The position numbers and the translations under genes are program-made. From Paraflavitalea pollutisoli (GTDB lineage Bacteria; Bacteroidota; Bacteroidia; Chitinophagales; Chitinophagaceae): DNA of 64,000 nt. The notes beneath the pieces are model-generated. The model did not search any database and had not been told where the DNA came from. It saw only the letters and a program-made list of their open reading frames with translations. The stretch covers positions 3,665,479-3,729,478 of the forward strand of contig NZ_JARKMX010000008.1 of NCBI RefSeq assembly GCF_029360705.1, in the 5' to 3' direction. Of this stretch, positions 26,075 through 34,924 are shown one piece after another (position 1 is the first letter of the stretch; the number at the start of each line of letters is the position of its first letter).

Positions 26075-27571
26075 ATGGCAACAAGAAATTCTTCCCTCAG
26101 GACAAAATCCCCCAGTTCAAGTAAGTTTTTTGGTGAAGGTTTAACGTTCGATGACGTTTTACTGGTCCCTGCCTATTCGCAAGTACTCCCCCGCGAAGTA
26201 GACATCCGTACCAAGCTTACCAAAAGTATTACCCTCAATGTTCCCTTACTTTCTTCCGCCATGGATACGGTTACAGAAGCCAACCTGGCCATTGCTTTGG
26301 CCCGTCAGGGTGGTCTCGGTATCCTGCACAAGAATATGAGCATCGAGCAACAGGTGGAGCAGGTACGCAAAGTGAAGCGCAGTGAAAGCGGTCTTATTCT
26401 TGACCCCATCACGCTGCATGAAGACGCAACGATCGGCGACGCACTCCGCCTCATGAAAGACAACAAGATCGGTGGTATTCCCATTGTCGATGCAGGCAAG
26501 AAACTCGTTGGCATCCTGACCAATCGTGACCTTCGTTTCGAAACGGCTCCCGACCGTAAAGTAAGCGAGCTGATGACCAAACAACTCATCACCGCTCCTG
26601 AAGGCACAGACATGAAAAAAGCAGGCACCATTCTCCGCCAGCACAGAATTGAAAAGCTCCCGGTGATCCGCAAAGATGGTACCCTTATCGGACTGATCAC
26701 CTACCGCGATATACTCCAGCTGAAAAGCCACCCCAACGCTGTAAAAGATGGCTACGGCCGTCTCCTCACAGGTGCAGCACTCGGTATTACCCGCGACCTG
26801 CTCGACAGGGCCGGTGCCCTGCAACAGATCGGTGTGGACATCGTTTGCCTCGATAGCGCCCACGGACACAGCAAAGGCGTGATCGAAGCGCTGAAAGCTG
26901 TGAAGAAGAACTTCAAGAAACTACAGGTAATAGCAGGTAATATCGGTACCGCTGCAGGCGCCAAAGCGCTCGCCGAAGCAGGAGCAGATGCCGTGAAGGT
27001 GGGTATCGGACCAGGTTCTATCTGTACCACCCGCATCGTGGCCGGTGCAGGTATGCCACAGATCACCGCCATCATGGAAGCAGCTTCCGTATTGCACAAA
27101 ATGGGGGTTCCGCTGATAGCAGATGGTGGTATCCGTTATACAGGTGATATGGTAAAGGCCCTCGCAGCAGGCGCCAACCTCGTCATGATGGGTAGCGTAT
27201 TTGCCGGAACAGAAGAAAGCCCCGGCGAAACCATCATCTACGAAGGAAGAAAGTTCAAACAATACCGCGGTATGGGTTCCATCGGTGCCATGAGCCAGGG
27301 TAGCGGCGATCGTTACTTCCAGGATGTAGAAGATGATGTAAAGAAATTCGTACCGGAAGGTATCGAAGGCCGTGTTGCCTTCAAAGGCAACCTCAGCGAG
27401 ATCGTGTACCAATACGTAGGTGGTCTCCGCTCCGGTATGGGATACTGCGGTGCCAAAGATATCAAAGCATTGCAACAGGCACAATTTGTCCGCATCACCA
27501 ATGCAGGTATGAAAGAAAGCCACGCACACGATATCGAGATCACCAAAGAAGCCCCCAACTACAGCAGATAA
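26075..27571 (+). CDS. guaB: Inosine-5'-monophosphate dehydrogenase
   Basis: This 498-aa enzyme oxidises IMP to XMP with NAD, the committed step of GTP synthesis. It has the TIM-barrel start [13 protein letters not shown] and a pair of CBS domains (about 105-225, [22 protein letters not shown] and [13 protein letters not shown]). The active-site loop [12 protein letters not shown] carries the catalytic Cys317, and the flap has the GMGSIGAM motif. I choose the ATG at 26075; the in-frame TTG at 26069 overlaps the promoter box. An intrinsic terminator follows. Confidence 0.98.
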   Translation: MATRNSSLRTKSPSSSKFFGEGLTFDDVLLVPAYSQVLPREVDIRTKLTKSITLNVPLLSSAMDTVTEANLAIALARQGGLGILHKNMSIEQQVEQVRKVKRSESGLILDPITLHEDATIGDALRLMKDNKIGGIPIVDAGKKLVGILTNRDLRFETAPDRKVSELMTKQLITAPEGTDMKKAGTILRQHRIEKLPVIRKDGTLIGLITYRDILQLKSHPNAVKDGYGRLLTGAALGITRDLLDRAGALQQIGVDIVCLDSAHGHSKGVIEALKAVKKNFKKLQVIAGNIGTAAGAKALAEAGADAVKVGIGPGSICTTRIVAGAGMPQITAIMEAASVLHKMGVPLIADGGIRYTGDMVKALAAGANLVMMGSVFAGTEESPGETIIYEGRKFKQYRGMGSIGAMSQGSGDRYFQDVEDDVKKFVPEGIEGRVAFKGNLSEIVYQYVGGLRSGMGYCGAKDIKALQQAQFVRITNAGMKESHAHDIEITKEAPNYSR

Positions 27572-27585
27572 TAAAAACTTCATAC

Positions 27586-27645
27586 ACGGGCTAAGCGTGA
27601 CAGGGATGAGCCATCACCCAACACGCTTAGCCCGTTTTCTTTTCA
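27586..27645 (+). terminator. Intrinsic terminator of guaB
   Basis: The 14-bp arms acgggctaagcgtg and cacgcttagcccgt enclose a loop of about 22 bases and are followed by a T-rich run (tttcttttc). It lies 14 bases past the guaB stop. Confidence 0.85.
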
Positions 27646-27685
27646 ACTTCCTCTCGTTGCCGTTTTCTCCCGCAGAATGGCGGGA

Positions 27686-27717
27686 TTGCCTCGATGCCTC
27701 TTTGCCCCGATGCCTTT
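27686..27717 (+). repeat. Four 8-bp repeat units, WTGCCTCN family
   Basis: Units ttgcctcg, atgcctct, ttgccccg and atgccttt follow each other without gaps. The first 14 bases (ttgcctcgatgcct) recur exactly at 34131-34144, where five units of the same kind occur. The array sits between the guaB terminator and the next gene. Confidence 0.65.
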
Positions 27718-27747
27718 CTTTCGCTATCTTACGAAAAAATAGGTTCC

Positions 27748-28902
27748 ATGCGAATTGTACGGGTCATTGCAGCACTTTTATTGTTCCTGTTCCTGAAGTG
27801 GACACCTGTTCAGGCACAGACAGATTCCTGCAACCTGCGCATCAGCCTCCTTACCTGCAGCCCTGGCGAAGAGCTTTACTCTGCATTCGGCCATACCGCC
27901 ATTCGTGTTGTCGACAATGCCACCGGCGCCGACATCGTATTCAACTACGGCACCTTCGACGACGCCGACCCCATACAGTTCTACAAAGATTTTACCAAAG
28001 GCCTCATGTATTATGAGCTGTCCGTATCGACCTACAACGAATTTGCTTACGAATACAGCTATTTCAAACGCAGCGTGGTAGAGCAGGTACTGCAACTGAG
28101 CTGTGCTGAAAAAACAGCCATGTTCGACGCCCTGCACCAAAACGTGCGGCCAGAAAACAAGAACTATTACTATTATTTTCACCAGGACAACTGTACCACC
28201 CGCGCAAGAGACATGATCGTGCGTCATGCAACCCGTGGCGTACAGTTTCCCAATATACTGACCGATCAGTCGCCCTCCTACCGCAACCTCATACATGAAT
28301 ACCTGGACAAAGGACACCAGCCCTGGAGCAAGTTTGGTATCGACATCCTGCTAGGCGCCAACATCGATAAAAAAGTGACCAACGACCAGGCCATGTTCCT
28401 ACCCGATTACCTCAAAAAAGCATTCGACAATGCCAGTACAGGCGGACAAAAACTGGTCATCGAAGAACGGACTTTGCTACCTGCTGCACCTTCGGCAGAA
28501 ACAGGCAGCTGGTTCACCCCCTTTACACTATTTACCACCCTGTTCCTACTCATTGCAGCCCTGTCGTTCACCCAAAAAGCACCCGGCTTTTTGCGCATCT
28601 TCGATATCGGCTTTTTTCTGCTGCTGGGATTGTTGGGTACACTCTTACTCGTACTCTGGATCATCCGCGTAGATGATGTTTGCCGCAACAACTGGAACCT
28701 GCTCTGGGCCCTCCCTACCCACCTGCCGGTCGTATTCCTCCTGCACCGCAAAAAACAATGGATCAAAACCTATTTCACGATAGTTTTCGTAATTACCCTG
28801 CTATTGGCAGGCACCTGGTTTGTAATACCCCAATCGCTGAATATAGCCATAGCCCCGGTGCTGGGCATCATACTGGTACGCAGCTGGTTTCGCCGCCGGT
28901 AA
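27748..28902 (+). CDS. Membrane protein with Lnb N-terminal periplasmic domain (DUF4105)
   Basis: This protein of about 384 aa has a signal peptide ending near WTPVQAQ. The first about 250 mature residues match the Lnb N-terminal periplasmic (DUF4105) domain: ISLLTCSPGEELYSAFGHTAIRV, FNYGTFDDADPIQFYKDFTKGLMYYEL and YYYYFHQDNCTTRARDMI. The His and Cys in these motifs resemble a hydrolase-like active site. After a linker come about five hydrophobic segments (from WFTPFTLFTTLFLLIAAL to the end), so the domain faces the periplasm or cell surface and is membrane-anchored. The function is not established. I start at the ATG at 27748, because residues encoded upstream do not look like a signal peptide. 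Confidence 0.85.
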   Translation: MRIVRVIAALLLFLFLKWTPVQAQTDSCNLRISLLTCSPGEELYSAFGHTAIRVVDNATGADIVFNYGTFDDADPIQFYKDFTKGLMYYELSVSTYNEFAYEYSYFKRSVVEQVLQLSCAEKTAMFDALHQNVRPENKNYYYYFHQDNCTTRARDMIVRHATRGVQFPNILTDQSPSYRNLIHEYLDKGHQPWSKFGIDILLGANIDKKVTNDQAMFLPDYLKKAFDNASTGGQKLVIEERTLLPAAPSAETGSWFTPFTLFTTLFLLIAALSFTQKAPGFLRIFDIGFFLLLGLLGTLLLVLWIIRVDDVCRNNWNLLWALPTHLPVVFLLHRKKQWIKTYFTIVFVITLLLAGTWFVIPQSLNIAIAPVLGIILVRSWFRRR

Positions 28903-28999
28903 CACAGCCAACCCGATAACCCCTGCCGACCACAGAAAACAACTGGTAAAGCCTGCAGCCTGATCCTGCAGCCATTCTATTATTCAAAACAACAGGATT

Positions 29000-29806
29000 A
29001 TGTCAGCAACGGAGAAATTCATAGACATCGACGGCCATGCATTGTTTTATAAAGTCACCGGCAGCGGGAAACCCGTTGTGCTGTTGCATGGATTCGCTGA
29101 AGACAACACCATTTGGCAATACCAGATCGAAACATTGCAACACCGGTATACATTGATCATCCCGGACTTGCCTGGCAGCGGTCGCTCGGCACAAACCACC
29201 GACATGAGCATGGAAGGACTGGCTGCGTCCGTAAAACAAATACTGACCGCAGAATTATTGGAAAACGAGACCGTCGCCATGATCGGGCATAGCATGGGCG
29301 GCTATATCACCCTCGCCTTTGCCGAAAAATATCCCGAACAACTCAATGCCATCGGTTTGTTCCACTCCACCGCCTATGCCGATAATGAGGAAAAAAAGGC
29401 AACCCGGCAAAAAGGTATAGAGTTTATGCTGCAACATGGAGCCGCCAAATTTATCCAGCAAACCACCCCCAATATGTTTGCCCCGGCCTATAAAAAGGCT
29501 CATCCCGAAGTCGTACAGGAAATAGTCGACAGATATTCCAACTTTTCCACCGAATCACTCGTACGTTACTACGAGTCCATGATGTCGCGACCCGACCGCA
29601 CCGACATCCTGAAAAAAACCGCCCTGCCGGTGTTACTGATTGCTGGTGAATACGATACGGCGATACCAAAAGAACACACGATGCAACAGAGTTACCTCCC
29701 CGCATTGTCATACATACACCTGCTGCAGTACGCCGGTCATATGGGAATGCTGGAAGAGCCTACCAGGTCCAACAGCATCCTGGCGGATTTTCTGGAAGAC
29801 ATCTGA
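29000..29806 (+). CDS. Alpha/beta hydrolase
   Basis: This 268-aa cytoplasmic protein has the complete alpha/beta-hydrolase triad. Ser98 lies in the nucleophile elbow GHSMGG, Asp219 in GEYDTAIP and His247 in YAGHMGM. The oxyanion region VVLLHGFAEDNTIW and the strand LIIPDLPGSGRS are also typical. A cap region lies at about 125-195. The family includes esterases, lactonases and haloperoxidase-like enzymes. Nothing here identifies the substrate. It appears to stand alone, with no signal peptide. Confidence 0.9.
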   Translation: MSATEKFIDIDGHALFYKVTGSGKPVVLLHGFAEDNTIWQYQIETLQHRYTLIIPDLPGSGRSAQTTDMSMEGLAASVKQILTAELLENETVAMIGHSMGGYITLAFAEKYPEQLNAIGLFHSTAYADNEEKKATRQKGIEFMLQHGAAKFIQQTTPNMFAPAYKKAHPEVVQEIVDRYSNFSTESLVRYYESMMSRPDRTDILKKTALPVLLIAGEYDTAIPKEHTMQQSYLPALSYIHLLQYAGHMGMLEEPTRSNSILADFLEDI

Positions 29807-29845
29807 CCGACATTCATTCAACTGCGGTAGTACTTAATTGGTTAC

Positions 29846-32512
29846 ATGAAGAGATTACTACTAATATTTTTTCTGTGCTCGTTATTCATTACCTCCCTGC
29901 AAGCCGCCCACGTACGAGGGGGCGAAATGTATTATATCTACGATAGCGTCAACTCGACGGCCACGATGTCCCGGTACATTGTAACGCTCAAACTGTATGT
30001 TGACTGTAATTCACAGGCCGGACAGCTGGAAGGTACCGCCCCCTTTACCGTATTTGACCGGTCTAATAATATGCAACTGCGGAATATCATCGTCCAACTC
30101 GACGAAACCCGGCGCATAGAATACGACCCCAGGACCAATCCCTGTATCACCAATGCCCCCAACGACGTTTGTTACCTGCTCCGGTATTTTACCACCACCA
30201 TCGATCTGCCCGTTTCCAGCGCAGGATACGTCATCTCCTACCAGCGCTGCTGCCGTATAGAAAATATACAGAATATGACGGCGCGCAGCAATGATTACGG
30301 CGCCACGTACATGTGTACCATACCTGGTACCGTGGCTGGAGTTGCAAAACCAGCCTACAAAAACTCGAGCCCCCAGTTCAACCCCAATGACGCCGTAGCC
30401 ATCTGTTATGGCTCCAACTTCACTTTCAATTTCGGCGCACAGGATCTCGATGGCGATTCCATCGTTTACCAGCTCTGCAATGCTTACAATGGCGGTGGTC
30501 CCGGCAGCACCAGCCCCAGCTGTTATACCTGTGCACAGCCCAGCCCGGCAGCGCCGCCCCCTTATAACTCCATTCCCTACCGATCCCCTTACAGCGGCAC
30601 CAACCCGCTGGGCATCCAGGCCAGTATCAATTCCCACACCGGTATCATATCCGGGATCGCCCCCAGCACGGAGGGACAATATGTGGTCACCGTCTGTGCA
30701 TACGAATACCGTGATCAGCAACTCATCAACATACACCGCAAAGACATCCATATACGCGTATCCGATTGTATACCACTCAAGGCAGCGCTCGACCCGAATT
30801 ATTCCTTTTGCGATGACTTCAATGTCACTTTCAGAAACCAGCAGGTGAACCCTCCCAACACCCAGTATATCTGGAGTTACGGCGATGGCTCAAAACCAGA
30901 TACCACCATGGACCCCGAAGGCCGTATGCAACACCAATTTGCTGTTGCCGGTACGTATATGATCAAACTCAAAGTGATCCTCGCCGGCCAGTGCGTCGAC
31001 TCAGCAACCGCAAGAGCCGCCGTATACCCTGGTTTCTTCCCCAATTTCGATGTGATTGGCACCTGCGTACTGCAACCGATCAATTTTGTCGACAAGTCGA
31101 GGTCGACCTATGGCGTGATCAATAAATGGTCCTGGAACTTTGGCGATGAAATGAGTGTTGGCGATACATCGCACCTCAATACCCCCTCCTGGAAGTATAG
31201 CACGACCGGGCTCAAAGACGTACAGTTGATCGTGGAAAGCAATGTTGGCTGTATCGATACGCTGATCCTGAAAGCCGATGTGCGCGACAAGCCACCTATT
31301 ACCCTGGCCTTTAAAGATACCCTCATTTGCAGCAATGCCCTGGTACAGGATACCCTGCAACTGCATGCGGCCGGTAATGGCGTCTTTTCGTGGTCGCCCA
31401 CCGCGAGGATGCTGGATAGCGATAAACCCGATCCCCTGGTCTTTCCACAATCGACCACTACCTATACGGTACAGCTCGATGAGAATGGCTGCGTGAGTCA
31501 GGACAACGTTACGGTACGTGTTGTAGGCTTTGTAACCCTCGAGGCCGGCCCGGATGGCATCATTTGCCTCACCGATACCACACAACTGCGACCGGCCACA
31601 GATGGGCTTAAATTCACCTGGACCACCAACCCTGCACCGAGCCCCATCAACGATATCCATGTCAGGAACCCGTTGGTATCACCGACGGATCAGTTTACTA
31701 CCTATTCCGTCCTGGCAGAAATTGGTAAGTGCTCGGCACGCGATGCCCTGCAGCTCAAAACAGTACCCTACCCCACGGCGCGTGCCGGCGACGATATCAT
31801 CATTTGTTATGATGATACAGCCAGCATCGATGCATCGATCGTCGGCTTCCGGTTCGAATGGAACCCCATCAGTACACTGAGCAATCCGACGGTACTTAAC
31901 CCGCTGGCCTGGCCGTTGCGCACGACCAATTACGTGCTGACGGTATGGGATACGCTGGGCTGCCCAAAACCTAAACGCGACACCATAAAGGTCATCGTAC
32001 GTGACCAGATACATGCCTTTGCCGGCAACGATACCGCCGTCGTCATCAATGAACCTTTACAACTGAATGGCCGCGGATCCGACTTCTATGAATGGACACC
32101 CGCCACCTACCTCAACCGCACAGATATCGCCAACCCCATCGCCAACCTGCCCGATTCCTTCAAATATCAGTTGAGGGCTTACACGGCAGATGGCTGCTAC
32201 GATCTCGACACCATCAACATCAAAGTCTTCTATACCAAACCGGAGATCTTTGTGCCCAATGCCTTCCGGCCCGATGGGCACCAGAACAACCGGTTGATGC
32301 CGATCCCTGTGGGTATCACCCGCCTCGAATATTTCAGGGTATACAACCGCTGGGGCCAGCAGGTATTCCAAACGGCCCAGCATGGCCTTGGCTGGGATGG
32401 AAAGATTGGCGGCAAAACACAGGACAGCGGTATGTACGTTTGGGAAGTAAAGGGCCTCGACTACACCGGTAAAATGGTCGTAAAAAAAGGGGTCGCTGTA
32501 CTGCTCCGGTAA
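29846..32512 (+). CDS. Large secreted T9SS type B substrate with PKD-like domains
   Basis: This 888-aa protein has a signal peptide ending near ITSLQA. The N-terminal part (about 20-310) is a Cys-containing beta-rich region common in cell-surface proteins of the phylum (AHVRGGEMYYIYDS, VISYQRCCRIENIQN). PKD-like domains follow (IWSYGDGSKPD around 345 and KWSWNFGDEMSVG around 430), then several Ig-like repeats with phrases such as AGDDIIICYDDTA. The last about 85 residues form the gliding-motility-associated C-terminal (CHU_C) domain: EIFVPNAFRPDG, YFRVYNRWGQQVF, GWDGKIGGK, SGMYVWEVKGLDY. That domain directs export by T9SS and attachment to the surface. Role: adhesin or matrix protein by inference. 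Confidence 0.9.
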   Translation: MKRLLLIFFLCSLFITSLQAAHVRGGEMYYIYDSVNSTATMSRYIVTLKLYVDCNSQAGQLEGTAPFTVFDRSNNMQLRNIIVQLDETRRIEYDPRTNPCITNAPNDVCYLLRYFTTTIDLPVSSAGYVISYQRCCRIENIQNMTARSNDYGATYMCTIPGTVAGVAKPAYKNSSPQFNPNDAVAICYGSNFTFNFGAQDLDGDSIVYQLCNAYNGGGPGSTSPSCYTCAQPSPAAPPPYNSIPYRSPYSGTNPLGIQASINSHTGIISGIAPSTEGQYVVTVCAYEYRDQQLINIHRKDIHIRVSDCIPLKAALDPNYSFCDDFNVTFRNQQVNPPNTQYIWSYGDGSKPDTTMDPEGRMQHQFAVAGTYMIKLKVILAGQCVDSATARAAVYPGFFPNFDVIGTCVLQPINFVDKSRSTYGVINKWSWNFGDEMSVGDTSHLNTPSWKYSTTGLKDVQLIVESNVGCIDTLILKADVRDKPPITLAFKDTLICSNALVQDTLQLHAAGNGVFSWSPTARMLDSDKPDPLVFPQSTTTYTVQLDENGCVSQDNVTVRVVGFVTLEAGPDGIICLTDTTQLRPATDGLKFTWTTNPAPSPINDIHVRNPLVSPTDQFTTYSVLAEIGKCSARDALQLKTVPYPTARAGDDIIICYDDTASIDASIVGFRFEWNPISTLSNPTVLNPLAWPLRTTNYVLTVWDTLGCPKPKRDTIKVIVRDQIHAFAGNDTAVVINEPLQLNGRGSDFYEWTPATYLNRTDIANPIANLPDSFKYQLRAYTADGCYDLDTINIKVFYTKPEIFVPNAFRPDGHQNNRLMPIPVGITRLEYFRVYNRWGQQVFQTAQHGLGWDGKIGGKTQDSGMYVWEVKGLDYTGKMVVKKGVAVLLR

Positions 32513-32569
32513 TCCCCCATCCTGGTCACTAATTTTATTAGTAGCTTGCAGCCACTAAAAAGTAAGCAC

Positions 32570-33334
32570 ATGTCTACCCCCATCGCCATGATCACCGGAG
32601 CCACTTCCGGTTTTGGAAAAGCCATCTCCATCAAGTTTGCTTCCAACAGGTACAACCTGATCATTACCGGCCGTCGTGCCGATCGCCTGCAGCAGTTGAA
32701 GGATAACCTCAGCAATACCTATGGTATCGAAGTAATGGCGCTGGTATTCGATGTGCGGAGCAGAAAGGCTGCATTCGACGCCATCGGACAACTGCCCGAT
32801 GCATGGAAAGCCATCGACGTACTCGTCAACAATGCAGGGCTGGCACTAGGCAGGGATTATTTTGACGATGCCTCGCTCGACGATTGGGATACGATGATCG
32901 ATACCAATCTGAAAGGACTGCTCTATGTCACCAAAGCAGTACTGCCCGGCATGATCCCACAGGGCAAAGGACATATCATCAATATCGGCTCCACAGCGGG
33001 AAAAGAAGTCTACGAAAAAGGCAATACGTATTGTGCCACCAAACATGCCGTTAACGCCATTTCACAATCCATGCGCATCGACCTGCTGCGCCACAAGATC
33101 AAAGTGACCGCTATTCACCCCGGTGCAGCAGATACCGAGTTCTCCAATGTCCGCTTCAAGGGCGATGACGACCAGGCACGAAAAGTGTACGAAGGATATG
33201 AACCGCTTACTGCCGGCGATGTGGCAGACGTCGTGTACTACACGACCACCTTGCCACCACATGTGTGCATCAATGACCTCGTATTGACCTGCACCGCGCA
33301 GGCCAATTCAATGTATCTGTATAAAGATCATTGA
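32570..33334 (+). CDS. Short-chain dehydrogenase, YdfG-like 3-hydroxy acid dehydrogenase
   Basis: This 254-aa enzyme has the classical SDR fold. The cofactor motif TGATSGFG is at 9-16, with VNNAG at 86-90, and the catalytic Ser141, Tyr154 and Lys158 (YCATK). It resembles the E. coli YdfG family closely in several diagnostic stretches (VNNAGLALG, TEFSNVRFKGDD, TLPPHVCIN). YdfG reduces malonic semialdehyde and oxidises L-allo-threonine and related 3-hydroxy acids with NADP. The Arg pair in TGRRADRL fits NADP preference. I start at the ATG at 32570; the upstream in-frame codon gives a poor N-terminus. Confidence 0.9.
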   Translation: MSTPIAMITGATSGFGKAISIKFASNRYNLIITGRRADRLQQLKDNLSNTYGIEVMALVFDVRSRKAAFDAIGQLPDAWKAIDVLVNNAGLALGRDYFDDASLDDWDTMIDTNLKGLLYVTKAVLPGMIPQGKGHIINIGSTAGKEVYEKGNTYCATKHAVNAISQSMRIDLLRHKIKVTAIHPGAADTEFSNVRFKGDDDQARKVYEGYEPLTAGDVADVVYYTTTLPPHVCINDLVLTCTAQANSMYLYKDH

Positions 33335-33461
33335 TTATCAGTTGATAAATAGGCAGTTTGGCGATGCGAACCAAAAATATGGGGTGGGGTTGTGATTGCT
33401 CGATGATTTGATTATTTTGTGTGTCGATCATAATCCACATCCCTAACAAAAACCGTTCGTT

Positions 33462-33962
33462 ATGGTTAAATCCCTATGTAAAGCCATACTATCATTCAGT
33501 CTGCTCATTATTTCCAACAACCTACTGGCACAAGATGTAATCCGGCAGCAAAGCTGCGAAGGCGGTAATCCTTATCAGCAAACAGTCGATAGCCTCAAAC
33601 AGGCCTTCACCGCACAAGGCTTCACCGTGTTGCGCGAAGCATCGATGATCATGGAAAGCGAATTTGAAATGCCCATCGTCATGCCCATGAACCAGGGTAC
33701 AGGGTATCAATTTGTATTTATTGGAGATCCCAGTTCACGCCTGTACGAAGTACGCATGTACGACTGGAATGAAAAACAGGTGATCTATAAGCGTGTGCAG
33801 CTGGGCGATACAGAAGGCAATATCGTTACCTACAGCTATGTGCCACAATTCACCGAATACCATATGATCAAGCCGGTACAGGTCAACAAGAAGAAAAAGA
33901 AAATCTGCGGCTATGTCATGATGCTGAAGAAGAATGGTACTGGCGACCAGGCTGCACGATAA
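33462..33962 (+). CDS. Small secreted protein of unknown function
   Basis: This 166-aa protein has a signal peptide ending near NNLLAQ. The mature region has two Cys (in RQQSCEGG and KKICGY) and a central beta-rich part (GYQFVFIGDPSSRLYEVRMYDWNEKQV). A Lys-rich stretch (KKKKK) lies near the end. I recognise no domain. It is followed by a clear terminator, so it ends this plus-strand run. It may be a periplasmic protein. Confidence 0.75.
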   Translation: MVKSLCKAILSFSLLIISNNLLAQDVIRQQSCEGGNPYQQTVDSLKQAFTAQGFTVLREASMIMESEFEMPIVMPMNQGTGYQFVFIGDPSSRLYEVRMYDWNEKQVIYKRVQLGDTEGNIVTYSYVPQFTEYHMIKPVQVNKKKKKICGYVMMLKKNGTGDQAAR

Positions 33963-34020
33963 CAACAACAATCACACAAACGAAGCTTATTGAATATATC
34001 TACACTTCTATCAAATAACA

Positions 34021-34052
34021 AGCGGGGACCTTCTGGGGTCCCCGCTTCTTTA
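34021..34052 (+). terminator. Intrinsic terminator
   Basis: The 10-bp stem agcggggacc / ggtccccgct has a 6-base loop followed by tctttatt. It lies 59 bases past the stop at 33962 and ends that gene's transcript. Confidence 0.85.
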
Positions 34053-34130
34053 TTGTATAGACGCTAAACTAAGCATTTGGCTGATAGCAAGTGGCTACCT
34101 ATTTTTTTACCTGCGTAACTCATAGCCTCT

Positions 34131-34170
34131 TTGCCTCGATGCCTAGATGCCTCGTTGCCTCCTTGCCTAC
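34131..34170 (+). repeat. Five 8-bp repeat units, WTGCCTNN family
   Basis: Units ttgcctcg, atgcctag, atgcctcg, ttgcctcc and ttgcctac run without gaps and include the stop codon of the minus-strand gene ending at 34167. The first 14 bases match 27686-27699 exactly. Confidence 0.65.
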
Positions 34171-34757
34171 TTATCCCTGTTATTATTGAACAAAGTGTAG
34201 AATAAACTCACCTGAATAACACCATTGCGGAAATCGGGATCGATATTGCTCGCGTCGAAATCACCTACTTTAGAAATACCCGCTGTATAACGGGCCCCAA
34301 TACCCAGGCCCATATCGCTATGCCAGCCCAGACCACCCGCTACCGACAGGTCCGTACTCTTGGCAAACGTGTTGATGGGCAGGTTATCGGTGTTCTCGCT
34401 TACTTTAAAACCGATCTGCGGACCCGCTTCGAGATAGAATCCACCATTGAATCGGTATTTCGCCAATACAGGGATATTGATATAAGATACCTTCAGGTTC
34501 TCTTTATTACCGGCATTGTCTACTTTAGCCCCCTGGGAAGAGAACAATACTTCCGGCGCAATGGCAAAATGGTCACCCAGAAAGAAGTTTACAAAAGCGC
34601 CGGCGTGAAAGCCTACCAACGACTGCTTATCGAGATCTTTAAAATCACCACCAGTGAAATTGCTCACATTCACCCCACCTTTTACACCCAGTTGAAAGGT
34701 TTGACCAAAACTTGTAGCGCTCACCAACACCAGTGCCGCAACGAATAACTTTTTCAT
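34167..34757 (-). CDS. Small outer-membrane beta-barrel protein (porin-like)
   Basis: This 196-aa protein has the signal peptide MKKLFVAALVLVSATSFGQ. It then shows the pattern of the OMP_b-brl family: FQLGVKGGVNVSNFTGG at the mature start, LVGFHAGAFVNFFLGDHFAIAPEVLFSSQGAK, YINIPVLAKYRFNGGFYLEAGPQIGFKV, and GLGIGARYTAGISKVG. Eight strands are expected. These small barrels are abundant in Bacteroidota and their individual functions are mostly unknown. It stands alone on the minus strand, 168 bases downstream of sprA's end. Confidence 0.88.
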   Translation of the reverse strand: MKKLFVAALVLVSATSFGQTFQLGVKGGVNVSNFTGGDFKDLDKQSLVGFHAGAFVNFFLGDHFAIAPEVLFSSQGAKVDNAGNKENLKVSYINIPVLAKYRFNGGFYLEAGPQIGFKVSENTDNLPINTFAKSTDLSVAGGLGWHSDMGLGIGARYTAGISKVGDFDASNIDPDFRNGVIQVSLFYTLFNNNRDK

Positions 34758-34857
34758 ACACGAGTTTTTAATGTTAAATACTTTTTGTTGTCATGACCAG
34801 CCAATATGGCTACAGTCATCCCCCTTGCAATTCTTGTGCTCGGGGATGCCACGCAAC

Positions 34858-34890
34858 AAAAAAGCCGCGCACCAATCGTGCACGGCTTCG
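34858..34890 (-). terminator. Intrinsic terminator of sprA
   Basis: The arms aagccgcgcac and gtgcacggctt pair with one mismatch around a 5-base loop, and the minus strand continues into T's (a-run at 34858-34863). It lies 35 bases past the sprA stop. Confidence 0.8.
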
Positions 34891-34924
34891 TATAAAATAT
34901 TGTTTTTAAGCCAATTCCGGATTT

